Shown here: piece by piece, positions 9,993-20,700 of the stretch
How the letters are laid out: each line of letters starts with the position of its first letter
Position numbering within the stretch: position 1 is the stretch's first letter
DNA from: JACMJL01 sp963791805
GTDB taxonomy: Bacteria; Bacillota; Clostridia; Clostridiales; Clostridiaceae
NCBI GenBank assembly: GCA_963791805.1
Contig: CAWBTU010000004.1
Span: 1,116,001-1,180,000, forward strand
Direction of reading: 5' to 3'
DNA: 64,000 bases
Notes under the pieces: generated by a model
What the model saw: only the letters and a program-made list of their open reading frames with translations
The model's database searches: none
What the model was told of the DNA's origin: nothing
Position numbers and translations under genes: made by a program

Positions 9993-10034
9993 TTTGTCTC
10001 ATTTACTTACAAATTTGTCTCATTTACTTACAAA
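9993..10034. repeat. Perfect 21-bp tandem duplication upstream of the promoter
   Basis: Two identical 21-bp units (9993-10013 and 10014-10034), followed by the first bases of a third. They sit immediately upstream of the -35 box, one turn-scale step apart, so they may be a repeated regulator site. The rest of the gap to 10190 is AT-rich with no visible gene. Confidence 0.7.
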
Positions 10035-10189
10035 TTTGTATACTAAATTCATGGCAACTAAAGCAGTGCTAATATTTTTCGATAATATTTTACATATATG
10101 GAGAATCAGTTTTGTATTTTTTTCTTTTTATCTCTTAATTATAATACTTTTATCGCATTAGTTAAAACTCTTGATTTTCAAGGATTAGA

Positions 10190-11049
10190 TTAATTACATT
10201 CCTTACACAACGCCAGCGTTGCATTAATCTCCCCTCCAACAAGAAGAATAACAGATATCATAAATAACCAAGTCATAAATATAATTACCGCTCCGATGCT
10301 CCCATAAATTTTAGAGTAGTTACCAAAATTATTTATATATAAGGAGAATAATTCAGAAAATACGCCCCACCCTATTGTGGCAAATATTGAACCAGGAAGT
10401 ACTTCTTTCCAGGTGAGTTTTCTACAGGGAGTGTAATGGTATAGTGCTGAAAAAATAAATATCATTACAAATAAAATTATAACATACCTTAAGATGTTCC
10501 ATATTATTGGTGATAACGACTTCAAAGCAAAATACTTTAAAAAAACAGTGCTATTGATTTTTCCAAAAATTAATAAAACAAAGGCAACTGCAATCATAAA
10601 GGCTAGCGCGAAAGTAAATCCTATGGCAACCAGCTGAACCTTAATAAAGCTTCTTCTTTCTTCTTCATCATATGCCTTATTCAGCGCCTTAATCAAAGCC
10701 AAAATTCCGTTAGAAGCAACCCAAATTGCTGATATAATTCCAAAAGACAAAAGCTTTATACTTTTGTTATGAAAAACTTCACCTACAGTTTTTGATATAA
10801 GTCTATACACCTCTAACGGAACCACATTTTGAAGTCCTGCAAGTACATCTTGACTCTTTATTGAGCTAAACCCTAGAATAGTTATTAAGAATATCAAAAA
10901 GGAAAAAATGCAAATAAAAAACTATAGGCAAGCTGTGATCCCAATGCCAAAATTTGATCATCATTTATTCTAAAAATTAAATCCTTCATAATCTTCACTA
11001 ATTTTGAATTTCCATTTTCAATTTTATTTTTTTTCTTTGCCTCTTTCAT
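10190..11049 (-). pseudogene. yihY: YihY/BrkB family membrane protein, frameshifted
   Basis: The gene starts at the ATG at 11049 with a GGAG site and encodes a cytoplasmic N-terminus, then QLAYSFLFAFFPF and a UGA stop. After a -1 change at the five-base homopolymer 10896-10900 the frame resumes as LIFLITILGFSSIKS and runs through the membrane domain to GGEINATLALC. One more base in the run would restore the alignment with the intact paralog at 34768-35631 (LAYNFLLACFPFLIF). YihY proteins are six-segment membrane proteins once misnamed RNase BN; their role is unclear. This could be a true pseudogene, a sequencing error, or slippage. Confidence 0.85.
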
Positions 11050-11242
11050 GTGAGCTCCTCTCTTCTTTTATTCTTTAATCTACCTATTAGTATTATTATT
11101 TTTAGAAAACTTATTCTTCCTGATTCTCAAATGATTTAAGCGTAACTATAAATCGTTCTAGTTATTATAAATTTATTGGAAAATATATATGTGTAATTAG
11201 CACCAAAAGCTTCAAACCCGCCAGGAGCCTATAACTTCTTAT

Positions 11243-11298
11243 CTTCTTTTCTTCTTTTCTTCTTTTCTTTTTATCTTTTTATCTTTTTATCTTTTTGA
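11243..11298. repeat. Octanucleotide microsatellite
   Basis: Seven consecutive 8-bp units: CTTCTTTT three times, CTTTTTAT three times, then CTTTTTGA. The tract is fully polypyrimidine/AT on the plus strand and lies between the decayed antitoxin gene and yihY. I see no gene using it. Confidence 0.9.
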
Positions 11299-11349
11299 TA
11301 CTAGAGCAAAAGAAAAACGCCAACTATAATTAATTGGTGCTACAACATC

Positions 11350-11500
11350 AGCCCATATCTCTGGTAAAATATATACACCTCTTGTAGAGCGCTCTAGCAT
11401 ACCCTTAAATACCACGTGACAATCCAACTTCTCTTACCTAAGCAGCCGTAACTATTCCGTTATTATTTTTTGCCATTTCTATTATTTTTTCTGATGACAT
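11350..11500 (-). pseudogene. Remnant of an AbiEi-type antitoxin (type IV TA)
   Basis: From the ATG at 11500, behind an AGGG site, the frame reads MSSEKIIEMAKNNNGIVTAA, then a stop where the family continues. The reading goes on as VREVGLSRGI, and a frame change gives KGMLERSTRGVYILPEIWAD. These pieces match the N-terminal winged helix of AbiEi antitoxins, whose usual layout is an NNGIVT segment followed by an LER-RGVYILPE segment. The C-terminal domain and a partner AbiEii toxin are absent. A stop, a frameshift and a truncation make this clearly dead. Confidence 0.65.
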
Positions 11501-11613
11501 CTCGCACTGCCCTCCGCTTTATTGACTTCCATGCATACTGTATTAATATAAGTGTGCGCAAATGTTAATAAGCATATTTAGTCTTTATAAACCCTATTAT
11601 CCATTTAATTAAT

Positions 11614-11660
11614 TAAAAGAGGCTGTTCACCATAGAAATTTCTACCATGAACAGCCCCTA
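11614..11660 (-). terminator. Terminator of the gltB-gltD operon
   Basis: Inverted repeat with arms GGCTGTTCA (11621-11629) and TGAACAGCC (11648-11656), with further pairing inside. On the minus strand it is followed by CTTTTAATT. It lies just after the gltD stop. Confidence 0.75.
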
Positions 11661-11679
11661 TTTATATTTTATTTAATCT

Positions 11680-13116
11680 TTATCCTCTTAATGAAGTTTC
11701 CCCCATTAGATATTTATCAATATTTTTTGCTGCTTGGCGACCTTCGTTAATTGCCCATACAACTAAAGATTGTCCTTTTTTCATGTCTCCAGCTGCGAAT
11801 ACACCTGGTTTTTTAGTCATGTAATTTTCATCAACAACAACGTTTCCTCTGCCATCGAATTCCACGCCTAAATCTGTAAGCATGCCTTCGTGTTGAGGTT
11901 GTAGAAAGCCCATTGCTAGAACTACTAAATCAACATGCAGTTGGAATTCTGATCCTGGTATTTCACTCATTTGTGGGAATCCTTTTTCATTAGTTTTCCA
12001 TTCTACTCTTGCAGCATGAAGAGTAGTTACTTTGCCATCTTCTCCTGAGAACTTTTGTGTTGTTACGCACCAATCTCTATTACAGCCTTCTTCATGGGAA
12101 GTAGTCGTTTTAAGTGTTCTAGGAAAAAGTGGCCAAGGCATAGTTTCATCTCTTTCAACAGGAGCTTTAGGCATTATTTCATATTGGTAAACTTCTTTTG
12201 CTCCCTGTCTGATAGCTGTTCCTATACAGTCTGAGCCAGTATCTCCACCACCCAAAACAAGTACAACTTTATCTTTAGCATTTATTTCTTCAACATCAAT
12301 TTTCTTTCCAGAAACTCTCTTATTCTGCTGTTTTAAATAGTCCATTGCAAAATGAATTCCCTTTAAGTCTCTACCTTCAACTTTTAAGTCTCTAGGAATT
12401 GTACTTCCTCCAGTAAGAGCAACTGCATCAAATTCTTCTAAAATACTTGAAACCGGATAATTAACTCCAACATTTACATTTGTTCTGAAGTTAACCCCCT
12501 CCTCTTTCATGAAATTAACTCTTCTTTGTACGATACTCTTATCTAATTTAAAATCAGGAATACCATATCTTAAAAGGCCTCCAATTTCATCGTCTCTTTC
12601 AAAAACAGTAACATCATGTCCAACAGAATTAAGTTCTGCTGCTGTAGCAAGTCCAGATGGTCCTGATCCAATAACTGCAACGCTTTTGCCTGTTCTTACT
12701 CTTGGTGGAACAGCTTTTGTCCATCCTTCAGCAAAAGCCTTTTCAATTATATTTAGCTCTATTTCTCGTATTGCTACTGGATCCCTATTAACACCTAAGG
12801 TGCATGAACCTTCACAAATTGCTGGACAAACTCTTCCAGTAAATTCAGGAAAATTATTAGTGAGAGTTAATCTATCATATGCCTTTTCCCACTTTCCTTT
12901 AAACACCATATCATTCCAATCAGGAATAATATTTCCTATAGGACAACCCCAATTACAAAATGGAGTACCACATTCCATACAACGAGCACCTTGATCACGC
13001 AATTTTTCTACTGGAAAATTTATATATAATTCTTTTGAATCCTTAATTCTGTCTTTCACAGGGCGCTTTTTAGCAGTTTCCCTTTTAAATTCTCTGAAAC
13101 CATTCAGCTTTCCCAA
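11680..13116 (-). CDS. gltD: Glutamate synthase small (beta) subunit
   Basis: This subunit takes electrons from NADPH through FAD and iron-sulfur centres and passes them to GltB. Visible are the N-terminal cysteine clusters (CMECGTPFCNWGCP and GRVCPAICEGSC), the FAD motif AVIGSGPSGLATAAEL, the NADPH motif VLGGGDTGSDC, and the C-terminal GVFAAGDMKKGQSLVVWA flavin block. I choose the TTG at 13116 (MGKLNGFREF, 478 residues), because the GGAGGTG site lies 8 bp before it and family members begin with MGK-GF. It lies downstream of gltB with a gap of 35 bp that contains a GAACCGTCCC motif. Confidence 0.95.
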   Translation of the reverse strand: MGKLNGFREFKRETAKKRPVKDRIKDSKELYINFPVEKLRDQGARCMECGTPFCNWGCPIGNIIPDWNDMVFKGKWEKAYDRLTLTNNFPEFTGRVCPAICEGSCTLGVNRDPVAIREIELNIIEKAFAEGWTKAVPPRVRTGKSVAVIGSGPSGLATAAELNSVGHDVTVFERDDEIGGLLRYGIPDFKLDKSIVQRRVNFMKEEGVNFRTNVNVGVNYPVSSILEEFDAVALTGGSTIPRDLKVEGRDLKGIHFAMDYLKQQNKRVSGKKIDVEEINAKDKVVLVLGGGDTGSDCIGTAIRQGAKEVYQYEIMPKAPVERDETMPWPLFPRTLKTTTSHEEGCNRDWCVTTQKFSGEDGKVTTLHAARVEWKTNEKGFPQMSEIPGSEFQLHVDLVVLAMGFLQPQHEGMLTDLGVEFDGRGNVVVDENYMTKKPGVFAAGDMKKGQSLVVWAINEGRQAAKNIDKYLMGETSLRG

Positions 13117-13151
13117 ATTTAACACCTCCAAAAATTGAGAACCGTCCCTAA

Positions 13152-16100
13152 TTATTTAGCTTCTAATATTGCTTTATAAGCAGTTGGTATTACTTTTTTG
13201 AATTTTGATTTGTATTCATCCCAGTTTGATAGGATTAGTTTAGCCTTGTGGCTGCCTGTTGCATCAAAATGTTCTTGTATCATAGAGTGAAGTTCTTGGA
13301 AATCTGCTTCTTTTTCTATTGGGTCGATTTCTATCATTTCCATGTTGCATCTTGATTTAAAGCTGCCATCTTCGTCTATAACGTAAGCTATACCACCGCT
13401 CATACCTGCTGCAAAGTTTCTTCCTGTTTCTCCGATTATTACTACCATTCCACCTGTCATGTATTCACAGCCATGATCTCCAACGCCTTCTACTACTGCC
13501 ATTGCACCGGAGTTTCTTACTGCAAAACGTTCTCCTACGAGACCGCTTAGGAATACTTTACCAGAGGTTGCACCATAAAGAATTGTGTTTCCTGCTATGA
13601 AGTTTTCATCTTGTTTATAGGTACATTCTTCTGGCACTTTAACAATAATTTTTGCTCCAGAAAGACCTTTACCAACATAATCGTTTGCATCGCCTGATAA
13701 AATTAGTGTTAAACCACTAGCACCAAAGGCACCAAAACTTTGTCCTGCATCTCCTATGAAGTTAAATACAATTGTATCTTCAGGTAGACCTTTAGCACCA
13801 TATTTCATAGCTATTTGTCCACTGAGCATTGCTCCAACTGATCTGTTAAGGTTCTCAATTTCTAGGTTTGATACAGTTTTACTTCCATTTTCTAGAGCTG
13901 GTTTTGCCATCTCTATTAATTTATAATCTAAGGAATTTTTTAAGCCATGATCTTGTGCCATTACACAGTATGGTTTAATTCTCTTTGGCATATCTGGTTT
14001 GTAAAGGATATTTGATAAATCCAATCCATTAGCTTTCCAGTGACTTACTGCCTTTTTCTCGTTTATTTTATCTACTCTTCCAATCATTTCGTTCATGGTT
14101 CTAAAACCAAGTTTTGCCATGTGCTCTCTCATTTCTTGAGCAATGAAAGTGAAGAAGTTTACTATATATTCAGGTTTTCCTTTAAAGTTCTTTCTAAGTT
14201 CTGGGTCTTGAGTAGCTATACCCATGTCACATGTATTCAAGTGACAATTTCTAAGCATAGTACATCCTAGAACTACAAGTGCAGTTGTAGCAAATCCAAA
14301 TTCTTCAGCTCCAAGAAGTGCTGCAATAACTACGTCACGTCCTGTTTTAAGCTGTCCATCTGTTTGAACTGTTACTCTGCTTCTTAAATTGTTTAAAAGA
14401 AGTACTTGTTGAGTTTCTGCAAGTCCAAGCTCCCATGGAATACCAGCATGTTTTATTGAAGAAATTGGTGATGCACCAGTTCCGCCATCACAGCCACTTA
14501 TTACAATAACGTCTGAATGAGCTTTAGCTACACCAGCAGCTACTGTACCTACTCCAAGTTCTGAAACAAGCTTTACGCTTACTCTTGCAGAAGGATTTAC
14601 GCTCTTAAGATCATGAATTAATTGTGCTAAGTCTTCGATTGAATATATATCATGATGAGGTGGTGGGGAAATTAAATCAATACCTGGTGTTGAATGTCTA
14701 ACTCTTGCAATATTTTCATTAACTTTCTTGCCTGGTAATTGACCACCTTCACCTGGTTTTGCACCTTGAGCTATTTTTATCTGAAGTTCATCAGCATTTA
14801 CTAAATATTCAGCAGTTACTCCAAATCTACCAGAAGCTATTTGCTTTATAGCGCTTCTTCTTAAGTCGCCGTTTTCATCAAGAGTAAATCTCTCAGCTTC
14901 TTCTCCGCCTTCTCCTGTGTTGCTCTTTCCGCCAAGTCTATTCATTGCTATAGCAATTGTTTCATGAGCTTCTTTGCTTATTGAACCAAAAGACATTGCT
15001 CCAGTACAGAACCTTTTAACAATTTCTCCTACAGGTTCAACTTCCTCAATAGGAATTTCATTTCCATAGTTTAATTCAAATAAACCTCTAATTGTACATA
15101 AGTTTTTATCTTGCTCATTAATACATTTCGCATATTCTTTATATAAATCATAGTTATTTGTTCTTGTAGAAGCTTGAAGCTTGTATATAGTTTCTGGATT
15201 AAAAAGATGATATTCTCCACCTTTTCTCCAAGAATAATGACCGCCAACTTCCAATTCTGATTTTGGCTTTCTTATTTTGTTAAAGGCATTCTTATGTCTA
15301 ATTAATACTTCTTCTCCAACTGTTTCTAAGCTTATTCCGCCGATTCTAGAAGGTGTTCCTTCAAAGTATTTATCAATTAATTCAGAACTTAAGCCAACGG
15401 CGTCAAAAATTTGAGCACCATGGTAACTCTGTATTGTTGATATACCCATTTTAGATAATATCTTTAAAAGTCCTTGAGATACTGCATGTACGTAATTATC
15501 GTGTGCTTTTTCTGGAGTAATATCCCCTAATTCATCTTCCATAATCAAGCTATCTATACTTTGGAAAGCAAGATATGGATTGATTGCTGTTGCTCCATAG
15601 CCTACTAATAATGCATAATGCATAGTTTCTCTTGCTTCTCCAGTTTCAACAATAATTGAAACATTTGTACGAGATTTCTCTTTTATTAAATGCTGCTGTA
15701 CAGCTGATAATGCAAGTAAACTAGGGATTGCTGCATCATAGGAATCTACTAACTTATCGCTAAGAACAATAATATTATATCCTTCTTCAATTCTCTTAGA
15801 TGCTCTTTCACAAACCTTTTCTAAAGCATCCTTAAAGCCTTCAATACCAGTATCAGCTTTGAAAGTAATAGGAATTGTTGTAGTTTTAAAAGCTTTATTT
15901 CTTAAGTTCTTAATTTTAGCCATTTCAAGATCTGTAATAATAGGTTCGCAGATTTCCATAAATGGATTTGCAGTTTCATCCTGATTAAGAATGTTCTCTT
16001 GTGAACCTACATAATTCATTAGAGACATAACCATTTTTTCTCTAATAGGATCTATTGGTGGATTAGTTACTTGAGCAAATAATTGCTTAAAGTATGAGAA

Positions 16101-17672
16101 TAGTAATTGTGGTTTATTTGATAATACTGCAAGTGGCGTATCATTACCCATGGAACCAATTGGTTCTTTTCCATCTTTCGCCATGGTAGCAATAATTATC
16201 TTTACATCCTCAATTGTATATCCAAAGGCTTGTTGCTTTTCCTTTAACATCTCAGGGTCAATTTCTGCCTTGTCAATTTTAGCTTCAAAATCTTTAAGGT
16301 AAAGTTTGTTCTTTAAGATCATTTCACCATAAGGTTTATTTGTACAAATAGTTTTCTTTAACTCTTCGTCTTCAATGATTCTACCTTCATTTGTATCAAT
16401 TAAGAACATCTTTCCTGGTTGAAGCTTACCTTTTTCTTTTATTTCATCAGGCTTGAACTTTAATACTCCTGTTTCAGATGCAAGAACACAGAAGCCATCT
16501 TTAGTAATTATATATCTAGCAGGTCTAAGTCCATTTCTATCAAGGGTAGCTCCGATTCTGATACCATCTGTAAAGGCAACAGCTGCAGGTCCATCCCAAG
16601 GCTCAATTAATGAACCATGATACTCATAGAAGGCTCTTTTGTAGTCTTCCATTGCAGTATTACTCATCCAAGCTTCAGGTATTAACATCATCATGCTATG
16701 AGATAGTGGTCTTCCATCCATTCTTAGAAGCTCTAAAATATTATCTAAGGATGCGGAGTCACTTCCATTAGGATTAATTATTGGAAATACTTTTTTAATT
16801 TCATCTCCAAAAAGCTTAGACTTTAAAACACCTTCTCTAGCATTCATCCAATTTCTATTTCCTCTAATGGTGTTTATTTCTCCATTATGAGCTAAATATC
16901 TAAAGGGTTGAGCCAAATCCCATGTTGGGAAGGTGTTTGTGCTATATCGTTGGTGAACAAGACATAAAGCACTTTTAAAGTTTATATCTTTTAAATCAAT
17001 AAAAAAATCTGTAATCTGGTCTGCAAGCAATAGACCTTTGTATACAACAGTTCTACTAGATAAACTACAGATATAAAAATACTCTGTATTTTTCTTTACA
17101 AATTTGCATACTTCATTTTCTGCTCTTTTTCTAATAACATAAAGTTTTCTTTCAAACTCTTCTTGAAGCTCTTCTGCACTTAATGAACTATTTTCAATAT
17201 TTGAAGCAATAAAAATTTGTCTGATTATAGGTTCAGTTCCTTTAGCTGTTTCCCCAATACCTCTGTCATCTACTGGAACTGATCTCCAACCTAAAATGGT
17301 CTGTCCTTCTTCTTCAACTATTCTTTCGAATATCCCCTCACATTGAAGTCTTAATGCAGGTTCTTTTGGTAAGAAAACCATACCAACTGCATATTTACCA
17401 CATTTAGGTAGTTTCATACCTAAGTTGTCACAGCTTATTCTAAAAAACTCGTCAGGAATCTGTACTAATATTCCTGCTCCATCTCCTGTTTTAGGGTCTG
17501 CTCCAACTGCGCCTCTATGAGTTAAATTCACAAGAACTTTTAGCCCTTTTTTTACAATACCATTGGTTTTTTCACCCTTGATATTTACGACAAAGCCAAC
17601 ACCACAATTATCTTTTTCCAAAGCCGGATTATAAAGTCCCTGCTTTTCAGGATAACCAATGCTATTACCCAT
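13152..17672 (-). CDS. gltB: Glutamate synthase large (alpha) subunit
   Basis: Transfers the amide of glutamine to 2-oxoglutarate, making two glutamates. The start at 17672 has a GGGGG site and gives a 22-residue propeptide before Cys23 (KDNCGVGF), the N-terminal nucleophile of the amidotransferase domain. Further on are the FMN-binding synthase domain (SGCDGGTGASPISS), the 3Fe-4S cysteines (CTMLRNCHLNTC), and the C-terminal GXGXXG beta-helix. The length of 1506 residues is normal. The upstream frame extension (residues MNFLK...) has no ribosome binding site. It forms an operon with gltD. Confidence 0.96.
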   Translation of the reverse strand: MGNSIGYPEKQGLYNPALEKDNCGVGFVVNIKGEKTNGIVKKGLKVLVNLTHRGAVGADPKTGDGAGILVQIPDEFFRISCDNLGMKLPKCGKYAVGMVFLPKEPALRLQCEGIFERIVEEEGQTILGWRSVPVDDRGIGETAKGTEPIIRQIFIASNIENSSLSAEELQEEFERKLYVIRKRAENEVCKFVKKNTEYFYICSLSSRTVVYKGLLLADQITDFFIDLKDINFKSALCLVHQRYSTNTFPTWDLAQPFRYLAHNGEINTIRGNRNWMNAREGVLKSKLFGDEIKKVFPIINPNGSDSASLDNILELLRMDGRPLSHSMMMLIPEAWMSNTAMEDYKRAFYEYHGSLIEPWDGPAAVAFTDGIRIGATLDRNGLRPARYIITKDGFCVLASETGVLKFKPDEIKEKGKLQPGKMFLIDTNEGRIIEDEELKKTICTNKPYGEMILKNKLYLKDFEAKIDKAEIDPEMLKEKQQAFGYTIEDVKIIIATMAKDGKEPIGSMGNDTPLAVLSNKPQLLFSYFKQLFAQVTNPPIDPIREKMVMSLMNYVGSQENILNQDETANPFMEICEPIITDLEMAKIKNLRNKAFKTTTIPITFKADTGIEGFKDALEKVCERASKRIEEGYNIIVLSDKLVDSYDAAIPSLLALSAVQQHLIKEKSRTNVSIIVETGEARETMHYALLVGYGATAINPYLAFQSIDSLIMEDELGDITPEKAHDNYVHAVSQGLLKILSKMGISTIQSYHGAQIFDAVGLSSELIDKYFEGTPSRIGGISLETVGEEVLIRHKNAFNKIRKPKSELEVGGHYSWRKGGEYHLFNPETIYKLQASTRTNNYDLYKEYAKCINEQDKNLCTIRGLFELNYGNEIPIEEVEPVGEIVKRFCTGAMSFGSISKEAHETIAIAMNRLGGKSNTGEGGEEAERFTLDENGDLRRSAIKQIASGRFGVTAEYLVNADELQIKIAQGAKPGEGGQLPGKKVNENIARVRHSTPGIDLISPPPHHDIYSIEDLAQLIHDLKSVNPSARVSVKLVSELGVGTVAAGVAKAHSDVIVISGCDGGTGASPISSIKHAGIPWELGLAETQQVLLLNNLRSRVTVQTDGQLKTGRDVVIAALLGAEEFGFATTALVVLGCTMLRNCHLNTCDMGIATQDPELRKNFKGKPEYIVNFFTFIAQEMREHMAKLGFRTMNEMIGRVDKINEKKAVSHWKANGLDLSNILYKPDMPKRIKPYCVMAQDHGLKNSLDYKLIEMAKPALENGSKTVSNLEIENLNRSVGAMLSGQIAMKYGAKGLPEDTIVFNFIGDAGQSFGAFGASGLTLILSGDANDYVGKGLSGAKIIVKVPEECTYKQDENFIAGNTILYGATSGKVFLSGLVGERFAVRNSGAMAVVEGVGDHGCEYMTGGMVVIIGETGRNFAAGMSGGIAYVIDEDGSFKSRCNMEMIEIDPIEKEADFQELHSMIQEHFDATGSHKAKLILSNWDEYKSKFKKVIPTAYKAILEAK

Positions 17673-17712
17673 GCTATTACCCCCTCTTAATATATAAAAA
17701 TGAATTATATAA

Positions 17713-17740
17713 ATTGTACCACATTTTTTAAAACTTGCAA
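17713..17740 (-). promoter_or_regulatory. Probable gltB promoter
   Basis: TTGCAA (17740-17735) and TACAAT (17718-17713) on the minus strand are 16 bp apart, about 40 bp upstream of the gltB start. The fit is moderate. Confidence 0.45.
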
Positions 17741-17785
17741 GTTTCATTTTCAAAAAATTCAAAATTACTTACTTTTTCAGCATAT

Positions 17786-20700
17786 TTAAGTTATTTCAAT
17801 TTTAACCTTACTTCCTCCTTTTCCAGGTTCAGCTCTTTCAAGTACAAGCTTTATAGGAACTCTGCTCTTAAGTTCCTCCACATGACTTATTATTCCAATA
17901 GATAATTTATCATTGTGCAATCTCTCTAAGGAAGAAATAACAGTATCTAATAATTCGCTGTCTAAAGTTCCAAAACCTTCATCTAAGAAGAAAAACTCAA
18001 GTGGCGCATTTCCTTTCAACTGAATTTGAGAAGATAATGCAAGTGCAAGTGCAAGTGATGTTAAAAATGTTTCTCCACCAGATAACGTGGAGGTTGCTCT
18101 TACAGTCCCTCCATTAAAATCATCCCTAATTGTAAAGTTGCCAGTAGGATCTAACTCTAAAGCGTATCTTCCTCTAGTAATATCTTTAAGCCTCTTAGAT
18201 GCTTCAATAGAAATATACTTCAATTGATTCATTGAAACAAATTCAACAAACTTATTACCTTGAATCAATTTATCTAAATCATCAAGTAAACTAGCTTTAT
18301 GTTCTAAACTTTCATTTCTAAGAATTAGCTCTTGAAGCAAAGAAAATCTTACTTGCATATCCTCTAAGCTTTTTTTAGTAGTGGCAATAAGTTTTAGACT
18401 CTCATTATATTTGTCTATTATTGCCTTCTTTTTATACTGAAGCTCCTCCCATTTATCCTTTTCTATACCATTTCCGTTTAGTTTTATTTTTATAATTTCA
18501 ATATTATTAGTTATCTTAGTATACTCTTCAGTAAACTTTAGAACTTCTTCCTTAAATACATTTAGCATTGTTTCTTCTATAATATATGAAGATATTTCTT
18601 CGTCATCATTGAACTCATATTGCTTAAGACTTGCTAGGAATTTATCCTTTTGCTCCTTTATTAGCAAGGTTAACATATCTTTATTTCTTTCCGCACTAAT
18701 TTTTTTCTCTTTTATATTTTGAGCAGCCTTTTTATTATGCTCTAACTCCATCTTTAGCTTTTCTTCAATGAGGTTTATCTCCTTAATTTTACTGTTAATT
18801 AGTAATAATGCATTATCAGGTTCTTCTCCTCCTGTCAAATCACGTAGCTTGATTCTATATTCCTCTAGTAAAATTATTTTTTCATCTATACTTTGTGATA
18901 ATTTAACTATTTGAATTTCTAAGGAATTAATTTCCTTGTTAATTTCTTCTTTCTTCAAATCTATTTCCTGAGATTTTTTCCTTAAAAGCTTTAATTCCTT
19001 CTCCTTTTCAGCCTTTTCAACGTCTAACGCTGTTATCCTTTCTTTCTCTTCTTTAATGCTTTCTACTCCGATTTCTTTTTTAAGTTTATCAATAGTATCT
19101 TTTACTACACTAAGCTTTTGCTCGGCAATATTATATTGAATTTTTAATTCTTCGATTGCAAGTATTTCCGCTTTTATGCTTTCATTTAGAATTATTTCCT
19201 TCCTTTCCACCTTGCTCTTCTCATCTTTAAAAAGGATAGCTTCTTTTTCTTTATATTCTTTTAATTTGTTCCAATTGTCGATGAGCTGTTTCAAGTCTTC
19301 AAATTCCTTGGCTTTTTTATCTTGTTGCTCTCTCAACTCCATAATATTATTAGAGCCTAGTCTGTTTCTAACTAACAACATTTCTTCATTCAATCGTTTA
19401 TCATCGTTTTTAAACTTGCCAAGCTGTACTAGTGCCGTTCTTTCTTCAAATTCTAAGAGCTTTATTTCTCCCTCTAATTTTGCACTTATTGCCTTCATCT
19501 TTTCAACTTCTGAATCCTTTGATGTTTCCACCGCAAGATTCGGATGTTCAATGGATCCGCAAACTGGACAAGGAGCACCTTCTATCAACTTTTTTGAAAT
19601 TGTGCTAGCTAATCTTTCAATTTCTAAATCACTAATTTGCTTTTCAATTGCCTTGAATTCATCTTTTTTATTTGTTAATGATTTATTTACTTCACTAAAG
19701 TTCATCTGGTAACTAGAAATTATTTCTTCAACCCCGTTTAGTCTACTGATAATATCTTTTAAGAGTTTATCACTTTCCTCACAGGTTTTTAATTCCTCAT
19801 TTGAATGGTTTAGCTCATTTAACTTTTGAAATAAAATTGAATTATCACCCGGGAAATGTTTTAATAATTCGTCAATTTCCTTTGAAATATTTTCTACTTT
19901 TTCATTTTTCTCCTCAACTTCAATCAGTAATTTTTCATGAATCTCTATATTTTTTTCTTTAGCTACAGTCTTTTCTTCAAGTTTATTTTTGAGTTCTAGA
20001 TTTGTTTTATATACTTCAACATACTCCTCACTCTTTGTAAATGCATGCAATATTTTTTCTCTATATCCAGGTTCAATAAAAATTTTGCTAACCCTATTTT
20101 CTATAATCTCAATTTCATTTTCATTTTCATTTTTCTCTTTAGAAATACTTACTAACTGTTTCTTACTAACTTCACGTTTTTTTTCTAGCAAAGTTCTATT
20201 ATTTTCACATGCATTGTTCTCTTTCTGGATTTGGGCAATATTTTCTTTGATTTCTAATGCATTTCTAAATTTAGCTTCCTTATTAAATAGAACAGGAAGC
20301 TCCGTATTCTTTTTTTCTAATGCATCTTTATATAACATTTCTGTGTTCTTCAAAGTATTTTCTAATTTGCTTAGATTATTGCTATTTTCTAAAAATTCTT
20401 CTTCAGCTTTTTCTAATTTAATTTCACTTTCTTTAACATTGTCCATAAAAGGTTTTACCAAACTAGCATCATTACTTTTCTTAATTATAATTTTCTTGCC
20501 TTCAATATTAGCTTTGTTCATTTCTAATTCTTCTAATTCAGCGCTAAGAAGGTTTTTTTCACTTTGAAGCGCCCATATAGTTTTATATCTATCATAATCT
20601 TCTTCAATAATTTTCTTTTCTTCTTCTAATTTTTTTTCTTCTTCTAACATTATAGAGAGATCTTTCTCTAACTGAATAAGGGTATCTTTTGAAATTCCAG

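Noticed and set aside
12509..12994. Plus-strand frame of 161 codons inside gltD
   Set aside because: Antisense shadow of a clearly recognised gene.
19176..20567. Long plus-strand frames inside sbcC
   Set aside because: Shadows of the coiled-coil coding region; Leu/Ser-rich translation is typical of antisense to Lys/Glu-rich coils.
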